This document shows, one piece after another, positions 45,596 through 54,500 of a stretch of 64,000 nt of DNA. A model generated the notes under the pieces. It was not told where the DNA came from and did no database searches. It worked only from the letters and a program-made list of their open reading frames with translations. Position 1 is the stretch's first letter; the number at the start of each line of letters is the position of its first letter. Both the position numbers and the translations under genes were made by a program. The stretch is from DLKC01 sp002478885 (GTDB taxonomy: Bacteria > Bacteroidota > Bacteroidia > Chitinophagales > Chitinophagaceae): positions 1,612,001 through 1,676,000 of the forward strand of contig JAXLUI010000001.1 in the NCBI GenBank assembly GCA_046329585.1, given 5' to 3'.

Positions 45596-45651
45596 GTACA
45601 AGTGTGCGACGCAACGATGCTAAACCCGGCGATGCAGCCAGGGTACAAAAA
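45596..45651 (-). repeat. Interspersed repeat, single inverted unit (type A core)
   Basis: GTACAAGTGTGCGACGCAAC at 45596-45615 leads to GATGCAGCCAGGGTACAAAA. Its right end lies about 19 bp from the stop codon of the minus-strand regulator gene. Confidence 0.85.
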
Positions 45652-45670
45652 CAGTTGTATTGCATTAGAC

Positions 45671-46825
45671 CTAAAACACATAATTAGTAACGTCGTCGCT
45701 GGTAATTGTTTTGCCTGACAAGATAACAAGGCGTTCAACCACGTTCCGGAGTTCACGGATATTACCAGTCCAGTTATAAGCTTTCAGATCCTCAAGCGCC
45801 CTGGTATCAATCGACTTTTTTGCCTGGCCGTAATCTTCGGCAATATCCTCCAGGAATTTATTTACAAGCAGCGGAATATCGTCACGGCGCTCATTCAGAG
45901 AAGGTACATGAATTAAAATAACGCCGAGGCGATGGTAGAGGTCGAGCCGGAAACTCTTAGCTTCCGTTTCTTTTAAAAGGTCTTTGTTGGTTGCTGCAAT
46001 TACCCGTACATCAACAGGAATTTCTTTATCGGCACCTACCCTGGTAATCTTTCCCTCCTGCAGGGCACGCAATACTTTTGCCTGTGCATTAAGGCTCATG
46101 TCGCCAATCTCATCAAGAAAAAGTGTTCCTCCGTTGGCCTGTTCAAATTTTCCAATACGTTGTTTTATGGCTGAAGTAAACGACCCCTTTTCATGGCCAA
46201 ACAATTCACTTTCGATAAGCTCGCCGGGAATAGCAGCGCAGTTCACTTCCACCAGCGGACCGGCTGCACGGTTACTTTTTTCATGTATCCATTTTGCTAC
46301 AAGCTCTTTGCCCACTCCATTTTCCCCGGTAATTAAAACCCTGGCCTCGGTATGTGCAACTTTTTCAATGGTGTCTTTTATGCGTTTGATCGGCTCGCTT
46401 TCGCCGATCATTTCCTGCACGCGGTAAACCTTTCGCTTCAGCGTGCGGGTTTCTTTACTCAGGTTATTCTTATCAAGGGCATTGCGAATCGTAATAAGCA
46501 GCCTGTTTAAATCAGGCGGCTTTGCAACATAATCAAAAGCACCCTTCTTTACAGCATCAACAGCCGTTTCAATAGTGCCGTGCCCGCTGATCATTATCAC
46601 AGGCACATCCGGATTTTTATCCGTGGCACGCCCAAGAAATTCCAGCCCGTCAAGCTTGGGCATTTTTATGTCGCATAAAACAACATCATAATTCTTATCG
46701 TTAAAAAGTTTCCAGCCTTCCTCCCCGTCTGCAGCCTCATCTACTTTAAAACCTTCATAGCTGAGGATCTCCGACAAAGTCTTGCGAATGGCGCGCTCAT
46801 CATCAATGATCAAAATATTCGACAT
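45671..46825 (-). CDS. NtrC-family response regulator lacking a DNA-binding domain
   Basis: A 384-residue response regulator. The receiver domain (residues 1-120) has the phosphoacceptor Asp52 in VVLCDIKMPKLDG. The AAA+ sigma-54-activator domain has Walker A GENGVGKE at 167-174, Walker B TLFLDEIGD at 234-242 and the arginine-finger region LYHRLGVILIHVPSLNERRDDIP. The sigma-54 contact loop, GAFTGA in canonical activators, is GSFTSA at 214-219. The protein stops soon after the helical subdomain (RELRNVVERLVIL), so the Fis-type helix-turn-helix is missing. No histidine kinase gene is adjacent. How it acts on transcription without DNA binding is not evident from the sequence. Confidence 0.9.
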   Translation of the reverse strand: MSNILIIDDERAIRKTLSEILSYEGFKVDEAADGEEGWKLFNDKNYDVVLCDIKMPKLDGLEFLGRATDKNPDVPVIMISGHGTIETAVDAVKKGAFDYVAKPPDLNRLLITIRNALDKNNLSKETRTLKRKVYRVQEMIGESEPIKRIKDTIEKVAHTEARVLITGENGVGKELVAKWIHEKSNRAAGPLVEVNCAAIPGELIESELFGHEKGSFTSAIKQRIGKFEQANGGTLFLDEIGDMSLNAQAKVLRALQEGKITRVGADKEIPVDVRVIAATNKDLLKETEAKSFRLDLYHRLGVILIHVPSLNERRDDIPLLVNKFLEDIAEDYGQAKKSIDTRALEDLKAYNWTGNIRELRNVVERLVILSGKTITSDDVTNYVF

Positions 46826-46910
46826 AACAATAATCTTTACCCGCTAAGATATAGTTATTTGGCAGTTGAAAAACAGCAGGAGATTTATTTAACAAGCACC
46901 GGTGCAGGCA

Positions 46911-46942
46911 TTGAGCTTTTGTTGTGTCACTCACTTATGCGT
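46911..46942 (+). repeat. Interspersed repeat, single type B unit
   Basis: TTGAGCTTTTGTTGTGTCAC with TCACTTATGCGT after it is a type B core in forward orientation. It lies in the 155-bp gap between the TonB receptor stop and the regulator start on the minus strand. The CCCGG end is not recognisable. Confidence 0.65.
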
Positions 46943-46980
46943 TCTTACTGCTATTCAGCAACGGGTAATAAAAAATGCGC

Positions 46981-49110
46981 TTAAAATGTAATTCCGGCGC
47001 CGGCATAAAAATTTCTTCCTGGAGCAGGATTGTAAAATCTTGGGGGGTTACCTGCGGCATTGATATCGTTACCAAGACTGTAAACCTCGTTTAGCAGGTT
47101 ATCGCCACCGGCAAATAATTTAATGTTTACCGCGCCTGAAACAATGTCTTTACCAATACGGCACTGCAGCAGGTGATACGGCTCGGCTTCGTAGCTGTTC
47201 GCATCGTTTAACGGAAGTGAAGAGGTACAATTGAAAGTAATATTGAAGAAATAATGTCCTTTTGTTTTAACATCCATACCGGCAACGTCAACAGTGCGCG
47301 GCACGCCGGTTAGTTTATTGCCGGAATAACTTACAGCGCCCAAAACATATTCATCAAAACGATAAGGCTGATAAGTAAAACTGTTCCATAAATTCAACGA
47401 CCTGATAAAACCGCTGCCGCCGTTGATGATGTGGCCGTTAAGCCAAACCTCCACACCTTTTTGTATGGTGCCGCCGGCATTCACAAAATAATCTGCGCCG
47501 ATTTGATTTACTCTTCTAACGATCGCATCTTTCAGTTCGAAATAATAGAACGATGCATTAAACTCAACCCGGTTGTTTAACACGGCACCTTTAAGGCCTG
47601 CCTCATAATTCCATCCATATTCGGGCTTTAGGTTAACGGTGAATTGTCCGGCTGATGGTAATATTTCGGCCAGCGTTGGTGGGGAAAAGCCTTTGGCGAT
47701 TGTTCCATACAGCGAAACTTCCTTTGCGACTTCGTAAGAAATCCCAAATCGTGGGCTTGTTGTCGGCCCTGATTTTTTTATAACCGGGTAATCGCCCGCA
47801 GGATCGGTTGTTCGCTCGTAATGATACCGCAGATTATTATTGCTTATGCCTGCCTGCAACAAAAACTTCTTACCAATATTCAGGTTTACCTGCGCAAACA
47901 AAAAATATTGTGTTGCCCTGATATAGTCCTTGTATTGCACCGTGTCCGCAACGCCGCCTTTGTTGCCATACAGATCAACATGCGAAGTGCCGTATTGTAA
48001 TTCAGCGCCGGCATCGGCCTTTAGCTTAATACCCTTACCTTCTTTAACGTAATTGAAATCTGTTCTCGCGCTATAGTTCCATTCACTGCGCATTTCATAG
48101 TTGGTGATAAAAGGATTCTTATAATCGGTATGATCTGCCACAACAGAAGTACTGTTACCAAAACCACTGCCAAAATCGGAACGCAGCGTTGCGGCCGCAA
48201 ACCCCGCTTTATTATAAATACCTGCATTTTGCTGAACGGCGCCGGGCAACGGGCCTGCAGGTTGTCGCGCCAATGTTGGCAAAGAATCCATCTGCCTCTT
48301 GTTAATGCCTCCGGGGGTTTCGTAATGGAGATTACTATAGAAAGCAACAAATGACAATGTTTCCCTGGCGGTCATATTCCATTTGCCATTCCACTGCAGC
48401 ACATCCCTTCTTAAGGCCGACTGCTGCCTGTAACCATCATGCTGCAAATGCCCTTGCTGAAGATTGCTTACAAATTTTTTATTGCTGTATTTCCAGCCGG
48501 TTTCTTCGTTAAACATGCCAAAGGAGCCGCCACTTAAACCTGCACTAAAATTGTTGGCCTTTATTGTTGAGCCGGCATCGTTATGCAATAGCAGTGCGCC
48601 ACCCGTGTTTGCGCCATAAAAACTGGATGATGGCCCTTTGATAATTTCCGCGCTTTGTAAATGATTGGGATCAAGCAGGTTTAAGTAGGTGTTGCCGGTG
48701 GCATCTGTCAGGGGAACATCATCGATGTAAATCTTGATATTCCGTACGCCAAACGGTGAACGAAGTAAGCTACCTCTGATCGACAACCGGTAACTTCCCG
48801 GTGAACGTTCTTCCATCCTAACACCAGCTACCGTATTCATTGCCGGCACCAGGGAAGTACCGCCATACCTGAGCAGGTTTTGCTTGGTAAGAATAGCAAC
48901 AGAAGCCGGCAAATCTTTCCATTTCAGTTGAGATGCAAATGCAGTAACCCTCACAGTTTGCAGCGAACCGGTATCGCTGATGATTGGAAGTGAATCGGTT
49001 TGCTGTGCAGTAAGCTTTATGGAAAGACATGTCAATATGAACACAGCAGTGAGCCTGGTGCTGAATAAGCAATGTGAAAGTACAAGTGTACGACGCAACA
49101 GAAGCTTCAT
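46981..49110 (-). CDS. TonB-dependent outer-membrane receptor (siderophore-receptor-like)
   Basis: A 709-residue TonB-dependent receptor without the SusC N-terminal extension. A plug domain (about residues 45-165) carries VRVTAFASQLKWKDLPASVAIL and the segment IKGPSSSFYGANTGGALLL. A beta-barrel follows and ends NFYAGAGITF, with terminal aromatic. The size and FecA-like plug suggest iron-chelate or similar uptake; the ligand is unknown. The first residues MKLLLRRTLVL derive from an interspersed repeat unit (49080-49110) that supplies the start codon. There is no other ATG in frame before the plug; GTG at residue 23 is the only other start candidate. Confidence 0.9.
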   Translation of the reverse strand: MKLLLRRTLVLSHCLFSTRLTAVFILTCLSIKLTAQQTDSLPIISDTGSLQTVRVTAFASQLKWKDLPASVAILTKQNLLRYGGTSLVPAMNTVAGVRMEERSPGSYRLSIRGSLLRSPFGVRNIKIYIDDVPLTDATGNTYLNLLDPNHLQSAEIIKGPSSSFYGANTGGALLLHNDAGSTIKANNFSAGLSGGSFGMFNEETGWKYSNKKFVSNLQQGHLQHDGYRQQSALRRDVLQWNGKWNMTARETLSFVAFYSNLHYETPGGINKRQMDSLPTLARQPAGPLPGAVQQNAGIYNKAGFAAATLRSDFGSGFGNSTSVVADHTDYKNPFITNYEMRSEWNYSARTDFNYVKEGKGIKLKADAGAELQYGTSHVDLYGNKGGVADTVQYKDYIRATQYFLFAQVNLNIGKKFLLQAGISNNNLRYHYERTTDPAGDYPVIKKSGPTTSPRFGISYEVAKEVSLYGTIAKGFSPPTLAEILPSAGQFTVNLKPEYGWNYEAGLKGAVLNNRVEFNASFYYFELKDAIVRRVNQIGADYFVNAGGTIQKGVEVWLNGHIINGGSGFIRSLNLWNSFTYQPYRFDEYVLGAVSYSGNKLTGVPRTVDVAGMDVKTKGHYFFNITFNCTSSLPLNDANSYEAEPYHLLQCRIGKDIVSGAVNIKLFAGGDNLLNEVYSLGNDINAAGNPPRFYNPAPGRNFYAGAGITF
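49080..49110 (-). repeat. Interspersed repeat unit overlapping a receptor start codon
   Basis: GTACAAGTGTACGACGCAAC at 49080-49099 is an inverted type A unit with one core change (TAC for TGC). Its minus-strand reading gives ATGAAGCTTCTGTTGCGTCG, so it contains the start codon and first ten codons of the receptor gene. Confidence 0.8.
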
Positions 49111-49143
49111 AGTAGTAACAAAGTTGGGTGCAAAAAAATCAAA

Positions 49144-49180
49144 TCAAAAAAAATCCCGATGCAATATTCACCGGGATTAT
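49144..49180 (-). terminator. Intrinsic terminator after pdhB
   Basis: AATCCCG (49152-49158) pairs with CGGGATT (49172-49178). On the minus strand the stem is followed by a T-run (complement of 49145-49153). It lies 22 bp after the pdhB stop codon. Confidence 0.8.
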
Positions 49181-49201
49181 CAATACATATAAATAATAGC
49201 G

Positions 49202-50188
49202 TTATTTTTTGGCGTACATCACTTCTTTTACAATCTTAACCGTGCGGGTAACATCGGGCAGGTAAGCGGCTGCAAGATTTGGGGCATAATGCATAGGGGC
49301 ATCTGCACTGGTGATGCGGCGAACCGGGGCATCGAGATAGTCGAAACCTTCTTTTTGTATGCGGTAGGCAATCTCGCTCGACACGCTGCACATGGGCCAC
49401 TGTTCTTCAATAATAACAAGGCGGTTTGTTTTCTTTACGCTTTCAAGAATAGTTTGCCAGTCAAGCGGCCTGATGCTTCTGAGATCAACTACTTCGGCAC
49501 TCACGCCCTCTTTCTCGAGTTCAGCTGCGGTTGCCAAAGCTACCTTCATCATTTTGTTGTAGGCAACAAGTGTTACATCGCGGCCGGTCTTTTTCACGTC
49601 GGCCTTCCCGAGTGGAATATAATATTCTTCTTCCGGCACTTCGCCTTTATCGCCATACATTACTTCACTTTCCATAAACATCACCGGGTCTTCTTCATAA
49701 CGGATTGCCTGTTTAAGCAAACCCTTGGCATCGTATGGGGTAGATGGGGAAACAACTTTTAATCCTGGTATGTTGGCATAATAGCTTTCAAACGCCGTTG
49801 AGTGTTGGGCACCTAACTGGCCGGCACTGGCGTTACCACCGCGGAACACGATCGGGCAACTGATCTGGCCACCGCTCATAGCCAGCATTTTTGACGCGGT
49901 ATTCAGTATCTGGTCAAGCGCCAATACGGCAAAGTTCCACGTCATAAATTCTACAATGGGCCGCAGGCCATTCTGTGCCGCGCCAACGCCTATTGCCGTA
50001 AAACCCAATTCAGCTATGGGCGTATCGATCACTCTTTTGGGACCAAATTCAGCAAGCATGCCCTGGCTCACTTTATAAGCGCCATTATATTCGGCAACCT
50101 CTTCGCCCATTAAGAAAACCCTGTCATCCCTTCTCATTTCTTCATTCATGGCCTCACGTATAGCCTCACGAAAAGCAATTTGTCGCAT
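49202..50188 (-). CDS. pdhB: Pyruvate dehydrogenase E1 component, beta subunit
   Basis: The 328-residue beta subunit of a thiamine-diphosphate 2-oxoacid dehydrogenase. Signatures are FREAIREAMNEEMRRDDRVFLMGEEVAEYNG split over residues 5-35, the ELGFTAIGVGAAQNGLRPIVEFM region around 60-83, and the C-terminal RLVIIEEQWPMCS. The sequence matches PdhB better than the branched-chain homologue by general appearance; this distinction is by inspection only. The alpha subunit and E2 genes are not adjacent, as is common in Bacteroidota. ATG 50188 starts MRQIAFREAIREAM. Confidence 0.93.
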   Translation of the reverse strand: MRQIAFREAIREAMNEEMRRDDRVFLMGEEVAEYNGAYKVSQGMLAEFGPKRVIDTPIAELGFTAIGVGAAQNGLRPIVEFMTWNFAVLALDQILNTASKMLAMSGGQISCPIVFRGGNASAGQLGAQHSTAFESYYANIPGLKVVSPSTPYDAKGLLKQAIRYEEDPVMFMESEVMYGDKGEVPEEEYYIPLGKADVKKTGRDVTLVAYNKMMKVALATAAELEKEGVSAEVVDLRSIRPLDWQTILESVKKTNRLVIIEEQWPMCSVSSEIAYRIQKEGFDYLDAPVRRITSADAPMHYAPNLAAAYLPDVTRTVKIVKEVMYAKK

Positions 50189-50298
50189 ATTTTATTGGTT
50201 TGAATGCTGGAATCCCGGTAAAACCGGGACCGCAAAAATAGCGGATTTGAAAATGCGATAATTTGAAATTTTTAAACCGCGCAGAATAATGATTTCAT

Positions 50299-50371
50299 GG
50301 GCCTTGCCTTATTCAATTCATCGCATCCCCTCTTGCGCTAAGTGCCGGCTTATCCGGCATCGCTCACTTGA
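50299..50371 (+). repeat. Interspersed repeat, single type C unit
   Basis: GGGCCTTGCC at 50299 is the diverged left end, followed by TCTTGCGCTAAGTGCCGGCT, the GCCGG/CCGGC hairpin, and CATCGCTCACTTGAGG. It lies in the 259-bp gap between the start of pdhB and the stop of the large TonB receptor gene. Confidence 0.65.
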
Positions 50372-50401
50372 GGTCCGGTTTGACGGCTCATCAAAAAAAC
50401 A

Positions 50402-50430
50402 AAAAAGCCCGCCATTAAGACGGGCTTTTT
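50402..50430. terminator. Bidirectional intrinsic terminator
   Basis: AAAAAGCCCG (50402-50411) pairs perfectly with CGGGCTTTTT (50421-50430) around a 9-base loop. Both strands carry a T-run. It lies 17 bp after the stop of the minus-strand TonB receptor gene. Confidence 0.9.
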
Positions 50431-50447
50431 CAGCAATAGGTTATTCA

Positions 50448-53357
50448 TTAAAATACATTGTAACCAAAGCTTACATAATACAAACCACCGATGTAAGGAT
50501 TACCAAATGCATTGCGGTAATAGTTGTTAAAGAGGTTGGTAGCACCCAGCTTAATAAGATTTGAAGACTTGCCAATCTTATAGCTCAGGAGCAAATCAAC
50601 CGTGCCGAAGGAAGGAATGGTACCGGTACCAAAAGTACCTTCCCAATAAACAGCATCCTGCCATTTATAGAGTACATTAAATCCAAGTCCCTTGTAAACA
50701 TTGGCATTGGCAAAACCCAAATTGTAACGCGTTTTGGGTGTGTTGAAGAAGGTAACAAGTCCGGTCGGAATATCTTTTAGTTTATCACCATACACGTTAG
50801 CCAATACCTTATATCCTTTTCTGCCAATCTGGTAATCCAATCCAATGCCCCAGCCATTTGCTTTTACCGGAGTGGGGCTGTTGGTCACAAAAGAGAAGTT
50901 GGCCGAACTAAGCGGGTTCAGCACTTCCATAAAAGATGTGGCGGCATTTCCGGATGCACCTCTTGCAACAGCTGTCCTGGCTATAAAATCCTTGTATTTA
51001 CTGGTATAAATATATGCGTCAACGACTAATTTCTTTGCAATAATGCCTCGGTAGCCAAGTTCAAAAGACTCAACAGATTCCGGCTTGGCTTTTTCAAATT
51101 CTGCAACCTTCAACAATGTTGGATTAGGTGTACCATTTATTGCGAAATCGTTCCTGTAAGCTAAAATACTCTCGCTGGTCCAAACAGGATTTGAAGAGAA
51201 CCTGTAGTAATCATTAAATCCTGGCAAGCACCCGATAAGAATAGATCCCGGTGTTTGAAGATTTATCCACTGATCCTGGTTGGTTGGAAAACGATATGCC
51301 TGCTGGTAAGACATGCGGATATGATTATCTTTCGCCACCTTGATTGTAGCAGTTACTCTTGGGGTAAAGCGCCCGTCAAAATTTTCATTTTTATCAAAAC
51401 GACCGGAAGCAGAAAGCGCCAGGATGTCTTTGAATAATTTCTTCTGCAACTGAACGTAGCCGCCAAATTCTCCAATCTTTATCTTTCCTGTGGTATCAGC
51501 GAAAATAGTCCCTTGCGAGTTTAGGCTATACCAGCGATAACTTGCACCCACTAACACGTCTACCACTTTGATATAAGGGGTAAGGTTTGCCTGTCCCTCA
51601 AACTGCCAAAGACTTGATTTATCGGCAAACTGTGCCCCACCCTCACTTATTGGGGTCGTTACCGCTTTATCAAAAGCAGCCTTAAATTCTTTGGTATTTG
51701 GTGCGTACATGCCAGTTTCCGCGTACCCACGTGCGTATCCATGAGCAGCTGCCTGCGCAGCGGCGGTTCCGTTGCCACTTAAAGCGACGTCAGAATACAC
51801 ATATCCATAATCTGAAAACCAGTTAACATTTGGCTTCCAGGCACTGTTTACAGCCAAAGAGGCTAAAGTTGAAGCGTAAGAATCTCCGGAATTTTCCTGC
51901 GTAGTGTACCCACGCAAGAACCAGTTTTTGCTTTTAAATTCGAGCTTATACTGCCCGATGCTGAAATTTTTCAAAGAGTATCTGTCGGCACCTGTGTAAA
52001 CGCTGGTACCGCTTCCCCAGTTACCAGTTAAAGAAGCTTGAATATTGTTTGTGACGTTCCAATAAAGCCCCCCGGAAAATTTAAGATTTTTTGCTCCATA
52101 ATCAACCACATCTCTTTCATGGTAACCCGTACGGCTTACAGCCTGTGAACCGTATACATCAGCATAGGCCGCAGGATTTATTTGGGGGCCCACATAGCCA
52201 ACATAAAAAGGAATTAAGGGAGCCAAGGGTGTATTAGCGAATGCTGCTTTAATATTGGCGTAGGGAACACCTTGAACTAATAGGGCGTTAAGCATACCCG
52301 AGGTCGATGGATCCAGCCCTGCCGAAGCAACAGCAGCCTGGGCAAAACTTTTCAATCCTGAACTTGCTTCATCGCCATATATATTTACACCGTCGTAATT
52401 AGGATCACTTGCTCGTGTTCCGGGGATCGTTTCGCTGATCACATTATTGCGAAGCAGGTTGGTACTGTCATCCGCCTGCCAGTCATCTGCTTTTACATAT
52501 TCAGCCCCTACCTTGAAAGCAAATTTGTCCGAAACCTTCACTCCCCAACGCAGGCTCCAATCATAAAATGGGGTTGCACTACTCCTGGTATCTCCCATGT
52601 GCATTACCCCTTGTTTTATTTGAAAACTTACACCCTGGTATTTGAAAGGGTCCTTACTGCTGATCAGCAAAGTGCCATTCATGCCCCCGGAGCCATACAA
52701 AGCTGATGATGCACCGGAAAGTAATTCCATATTATCAACATCAAGTTCGGTAAGCCCGATAACATTACCCACGGAAAAATTCAAAGCCGGCGTTGTATTG
52801 TCCATACCGTCTACCATTTGATTAAACCGAAGATTACCGCTTCCGTTGAAGCCCCGGGTACTAACTGTTTTAAATGTATAGCTGGAGGTAGTAATATCTA
52901 CACCTTTCAAATGATTTAGTGCATCGTAATAACTGGCACCAGGGGTATTCCTGATGGCATTTCTGCTTACGATATCTATCGACACAGGTGCTTCTAATAA
53001 TTTTTGGCTGGTTCTCGTGGCCGACACAACTACCTCATCGCCTAATGCATAAGAGACTGCAAGGTCAACAGCAAGGGGTTGCCCGCTGAATTCAACTTCC
53101 TGGGTAACAAAGCCGATAGAGCTTACGATGAGGGTAAATGGAGGTTTCTGAACAGTGGCAAATTTGAAATTACCACGATCGTCTGTAAACGACGACACAT
53201 TAGTGCCTTTGATGGAGATTGTTACAGCCGACACGCCTTCTTTAGTGGTTGCATTTTTAACGTTACCTGACACTGTTGTCTGACCCTGAGCATAGGATAA
53301 AGGGCTTATTAATATGGCAGCAATGAAGCATATTAATAAAGTGGTTTTACGCGTCAT
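50448..53357 (-). CDS. TonB-dependent receptor with N-terminal carboxypeptidase-like domain
   Basis: A 969-residue outer-membrane receptor. The signal peptide covers about residues 1-23 (ending SYAQ). A carboxypeptidase-regulatory-like domain (TVSGNVKNATTKEGVSAV) precedes the TonB-linked plug, which carries the region GDEVVVSATRTSQKLLEAPV and the plug motif SGASSALYGSGGMNGTLLIS. The barrel ends YVSFGYNVF with a terminal aromatic. It is not a SusC, since no SusD gene is adjacent and the SusC plug hallmark is absent. The ligand is unknown. The start ATG lies 146 bp from the divergent purC start. Confidence 0.9.
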   Translation of the reverse strand: MTRKTTLLICFIAAILISPLSYAQGQTTVSGNVKNATTKEGVSAVTISIKGTNVSSFTDDRGNFKFATVQKPPFTLIVSSIGFVTQEVEFSGQPLAVDLAVSYALGDEVVVSATRTSQKLLEAPVSIDIVSRNAIRNTPGASYYDALNHLKGVDITTSSYTFKTVSTRGFNGSGNLRFNQMVDGMDNTTPALNFSVGNVIGLTELDVDNMELLSGASSALYGSGGMNGTLLISSKDPFKYQGVSFQIKQGVMHMGDTRSSATPFYDWSLRWGVKVSDKFAFKVGAEYVKADDWQADDSTNLLRNNVISETIPGTRASDPNYDGVNIYGDEASSGLKSFAQAAVASAGLDPSTSGMLNALLVQGVPYANIKAAFANTPLAPLIPFYVGYVGPQINPAAYADVYGSQAVSRTGYHERDVVDYGAKNLKFSGGLYWNVTNNIQASLTGNWGSGTSVYTGADRYSLKNFSIGQYKLEFKSKNWFLRGYTTQENSGDSYASTLASLAVNSAWKPNVNWFSDYGYVYSDVALSGNGTAAAQAAAHGYARGYAETGMYAPNTKEFKAAFDKAVTTPISEGGAQFADKSSLWQFEGQANLTPYIKVVDVLVGASYRWYSLNSQGTIFADTTGKIKIGEFGGYVQLQKKLFKDILALSASGRFDKNENFDGRFTPRVTATIKVAKDNHIRMSYQQAYRFPTNQDQWINLQTPGSILIGCLPGFNDYYRFSSNPVWTSESILAYRNDFAINGTPNPTLLKVAEFEKAKPESVESFELGYRGIIAKKLVVDAYIYTSKYKDFIARTAVARGASGNAATSFMEVLNPLSSANFSFVTNSPTPVKANGWGIGLDYQIGRKGYKVLANVYGDKLKDIPTGLVTFFNTPKTRYNLGFANANVYKGLGFNVLYKWQDAVYWEGTFGTGTIPSFGTVDLLLSYKIGKSSNLIKLGATNLFNNYYRNAFGNPYIGGLYYVSFGYNVF

Positions 53358-53491
53358 AAAGCAGTTTTATTAACAAAGTGAAAAACAATAATAGCATTAG
53401 TTAACTTCCAAATAAAATATTTATTCTCCACAAGGATGTGCACAATTGTCGCAAAAGCTATTTTATCTTTTAAAGATTAATTCTATACTGG

Positions 53492-53499
53492 TAATTTTG
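53492..53499 (+). promoter_or_regulatory. Candidate -7 promoter element immediately before purC
   Basis: TAATTTTG at 53492-53499 matches the Bacteroidota -7 consensus TAnnTTTG exactly. It ends 4 bp before the purC start codon at 53504. If it is used, transcription would start close to or at the ATG, giving a leaderless or nearly leaderless mRNA. The -33 region has no clear TTTG. Confidence 0.4.
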
Positions 53500-53503
53500 G
53501 CAT

Positions 53504-54436
53504 ATGGCAAACGTTATATTTCCGGGGCAGACATCCTTCTATAAAGGTAAAGTAAGAAATGTATTTACCATAAATAATTCTTGGCTGGTAATGCTGGCAA
53601 GTAACAGGATATCAGCTTTTGATGTTATACTTCCACGACCGATCCCGTTTAAAGGACAAGTGCTTAACCAGGTCGCGGCTTACATGCTCAATGCAACAAA
53701 AGATATTTGCCCGAACTGGCTTGTCGATACACCTGCCCCAAATGTGGCTATAGGTAAAAGATGCGAGCCGTTCAAAATAGAAATGGTGGTACGGGGTAAC
53801 CTTACCGGCCATGCATGGCGAACTTACAACAGTGGCAGCAGGTTGCTGTGCGGCGTTACGATGCCCGATGGCATGAAGGAAAATGACTTTTTCCCTACAC
53901 CAATTATTACTCCGTCAACGAAGGCCGCAGAAGGGCATGACGAAGATATTGCTGCAGAAGAAATCATCAGCCATGGCCTTGCTACAAAAGAGGAATGGGA
54001 CCAACTCTGTAACTATACGTTGCAACTGTTTGAACGCGGAAAAGAAATTGCAAAAAAACGTGGCCTTATTCTCGTCGATACCAAATACGAATTTGGCAAA
54101 CTCGATAATGAGATCATGCTGATGGATGAAATCCATACCCCCGATTCTTCCCGTTACTTCTACGCTGATGGTTTCGACGAGCGACAGGCGAAAGGCGAAA
54201 GACAAAAACAATTAAGCAAGGAATTCGTTCGGGAGTGGCTCATCGCAAACAACTTTATGGGCAAAGAAGGGCAAACAGTTCCCGACATGAGCGACGAATG
54301 GGTTAGTACAATCTCTCAACGCTATATCGAACTATACGAGCATGTGATCGGCGAAAAATTTATACCGCAAGACCTTAGTGAAGAAGAAACGAATGACCGC
54401 ATCGTTAAAAGCCTCGAGAAATTAGGCGCCATCTGA
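53504..54436 (+). CDS. purC: Phosphoribosylaminoimidazole-succinocarboxamide synthase
   Basis: PurC joins aspartate to carboxyaminoimidazole ribotide in purine synthesis, using ATP. The 310-residue length is that of the longer, yeast Ade1-like group. Family segments include GKVRNVF (15-21), SNRISAFDVILP (33-44), PFKIEMVVRGNLTGHAW (88-104), KLDNEIMLMDEIHTPDSSR and FDERQAKGERQKQLSKEFVR. The gene stands alone between divergent and unrelated neighbours, ends in a perfect hairpin, and has a -7 element close to its ATG. Confidence 0.96.
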   Translation: MANVIFPGQTSFYKGKVRNVFTINNSWLVMLASNRISAFDVILPRPIPFKGQVLNQVAAYMLNATKDICPNWLVDTPAPNVAIGKRCEPFKIEMVVRGNLTGHAWRTYNSGSRLLCGVTMPDGMKENDFFPTPIITPSTKAAEGHDEDIAAEEIISHGLATKEEWDQLCNYTLQLFERGKEIAKKRGLILVDTKYEFGKLDNEIMLMDEIHTPDSSRYFYADGFDERQAKGERQKQLSKEFVREWLIANNFMGKEGQTVPDMSDEWVSTISQRYIELYEHVIGEKFIPQDLSEEETNDRIVKSLEKLGAI

Positions 54437-54449
54437 TAGTGTCGCTTTC

Positions 54450-54500
54450 GCAAATAATAATGGGCTGTCTTGACTTGAAAGACAGCCCATTATTATTTGC
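54450..54500. terminator. Perfect 22-bp inverted repeat after purC
   Basis: Arms at 54450-54471 and 54479-54500 are exact reverse complements with a 7-base loop GACTTGA. The stem top is GGGCTGTCTT and the base is AT-rich (CAAATAATAAT). The TTATTATTT of the 3' arm is not a clean T-run, but the position 14 bp after the stop makes a terminator or 3'-end stabilising hairpin likely. It is symmetrical and could act on both strands. Confidence 0.8.
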
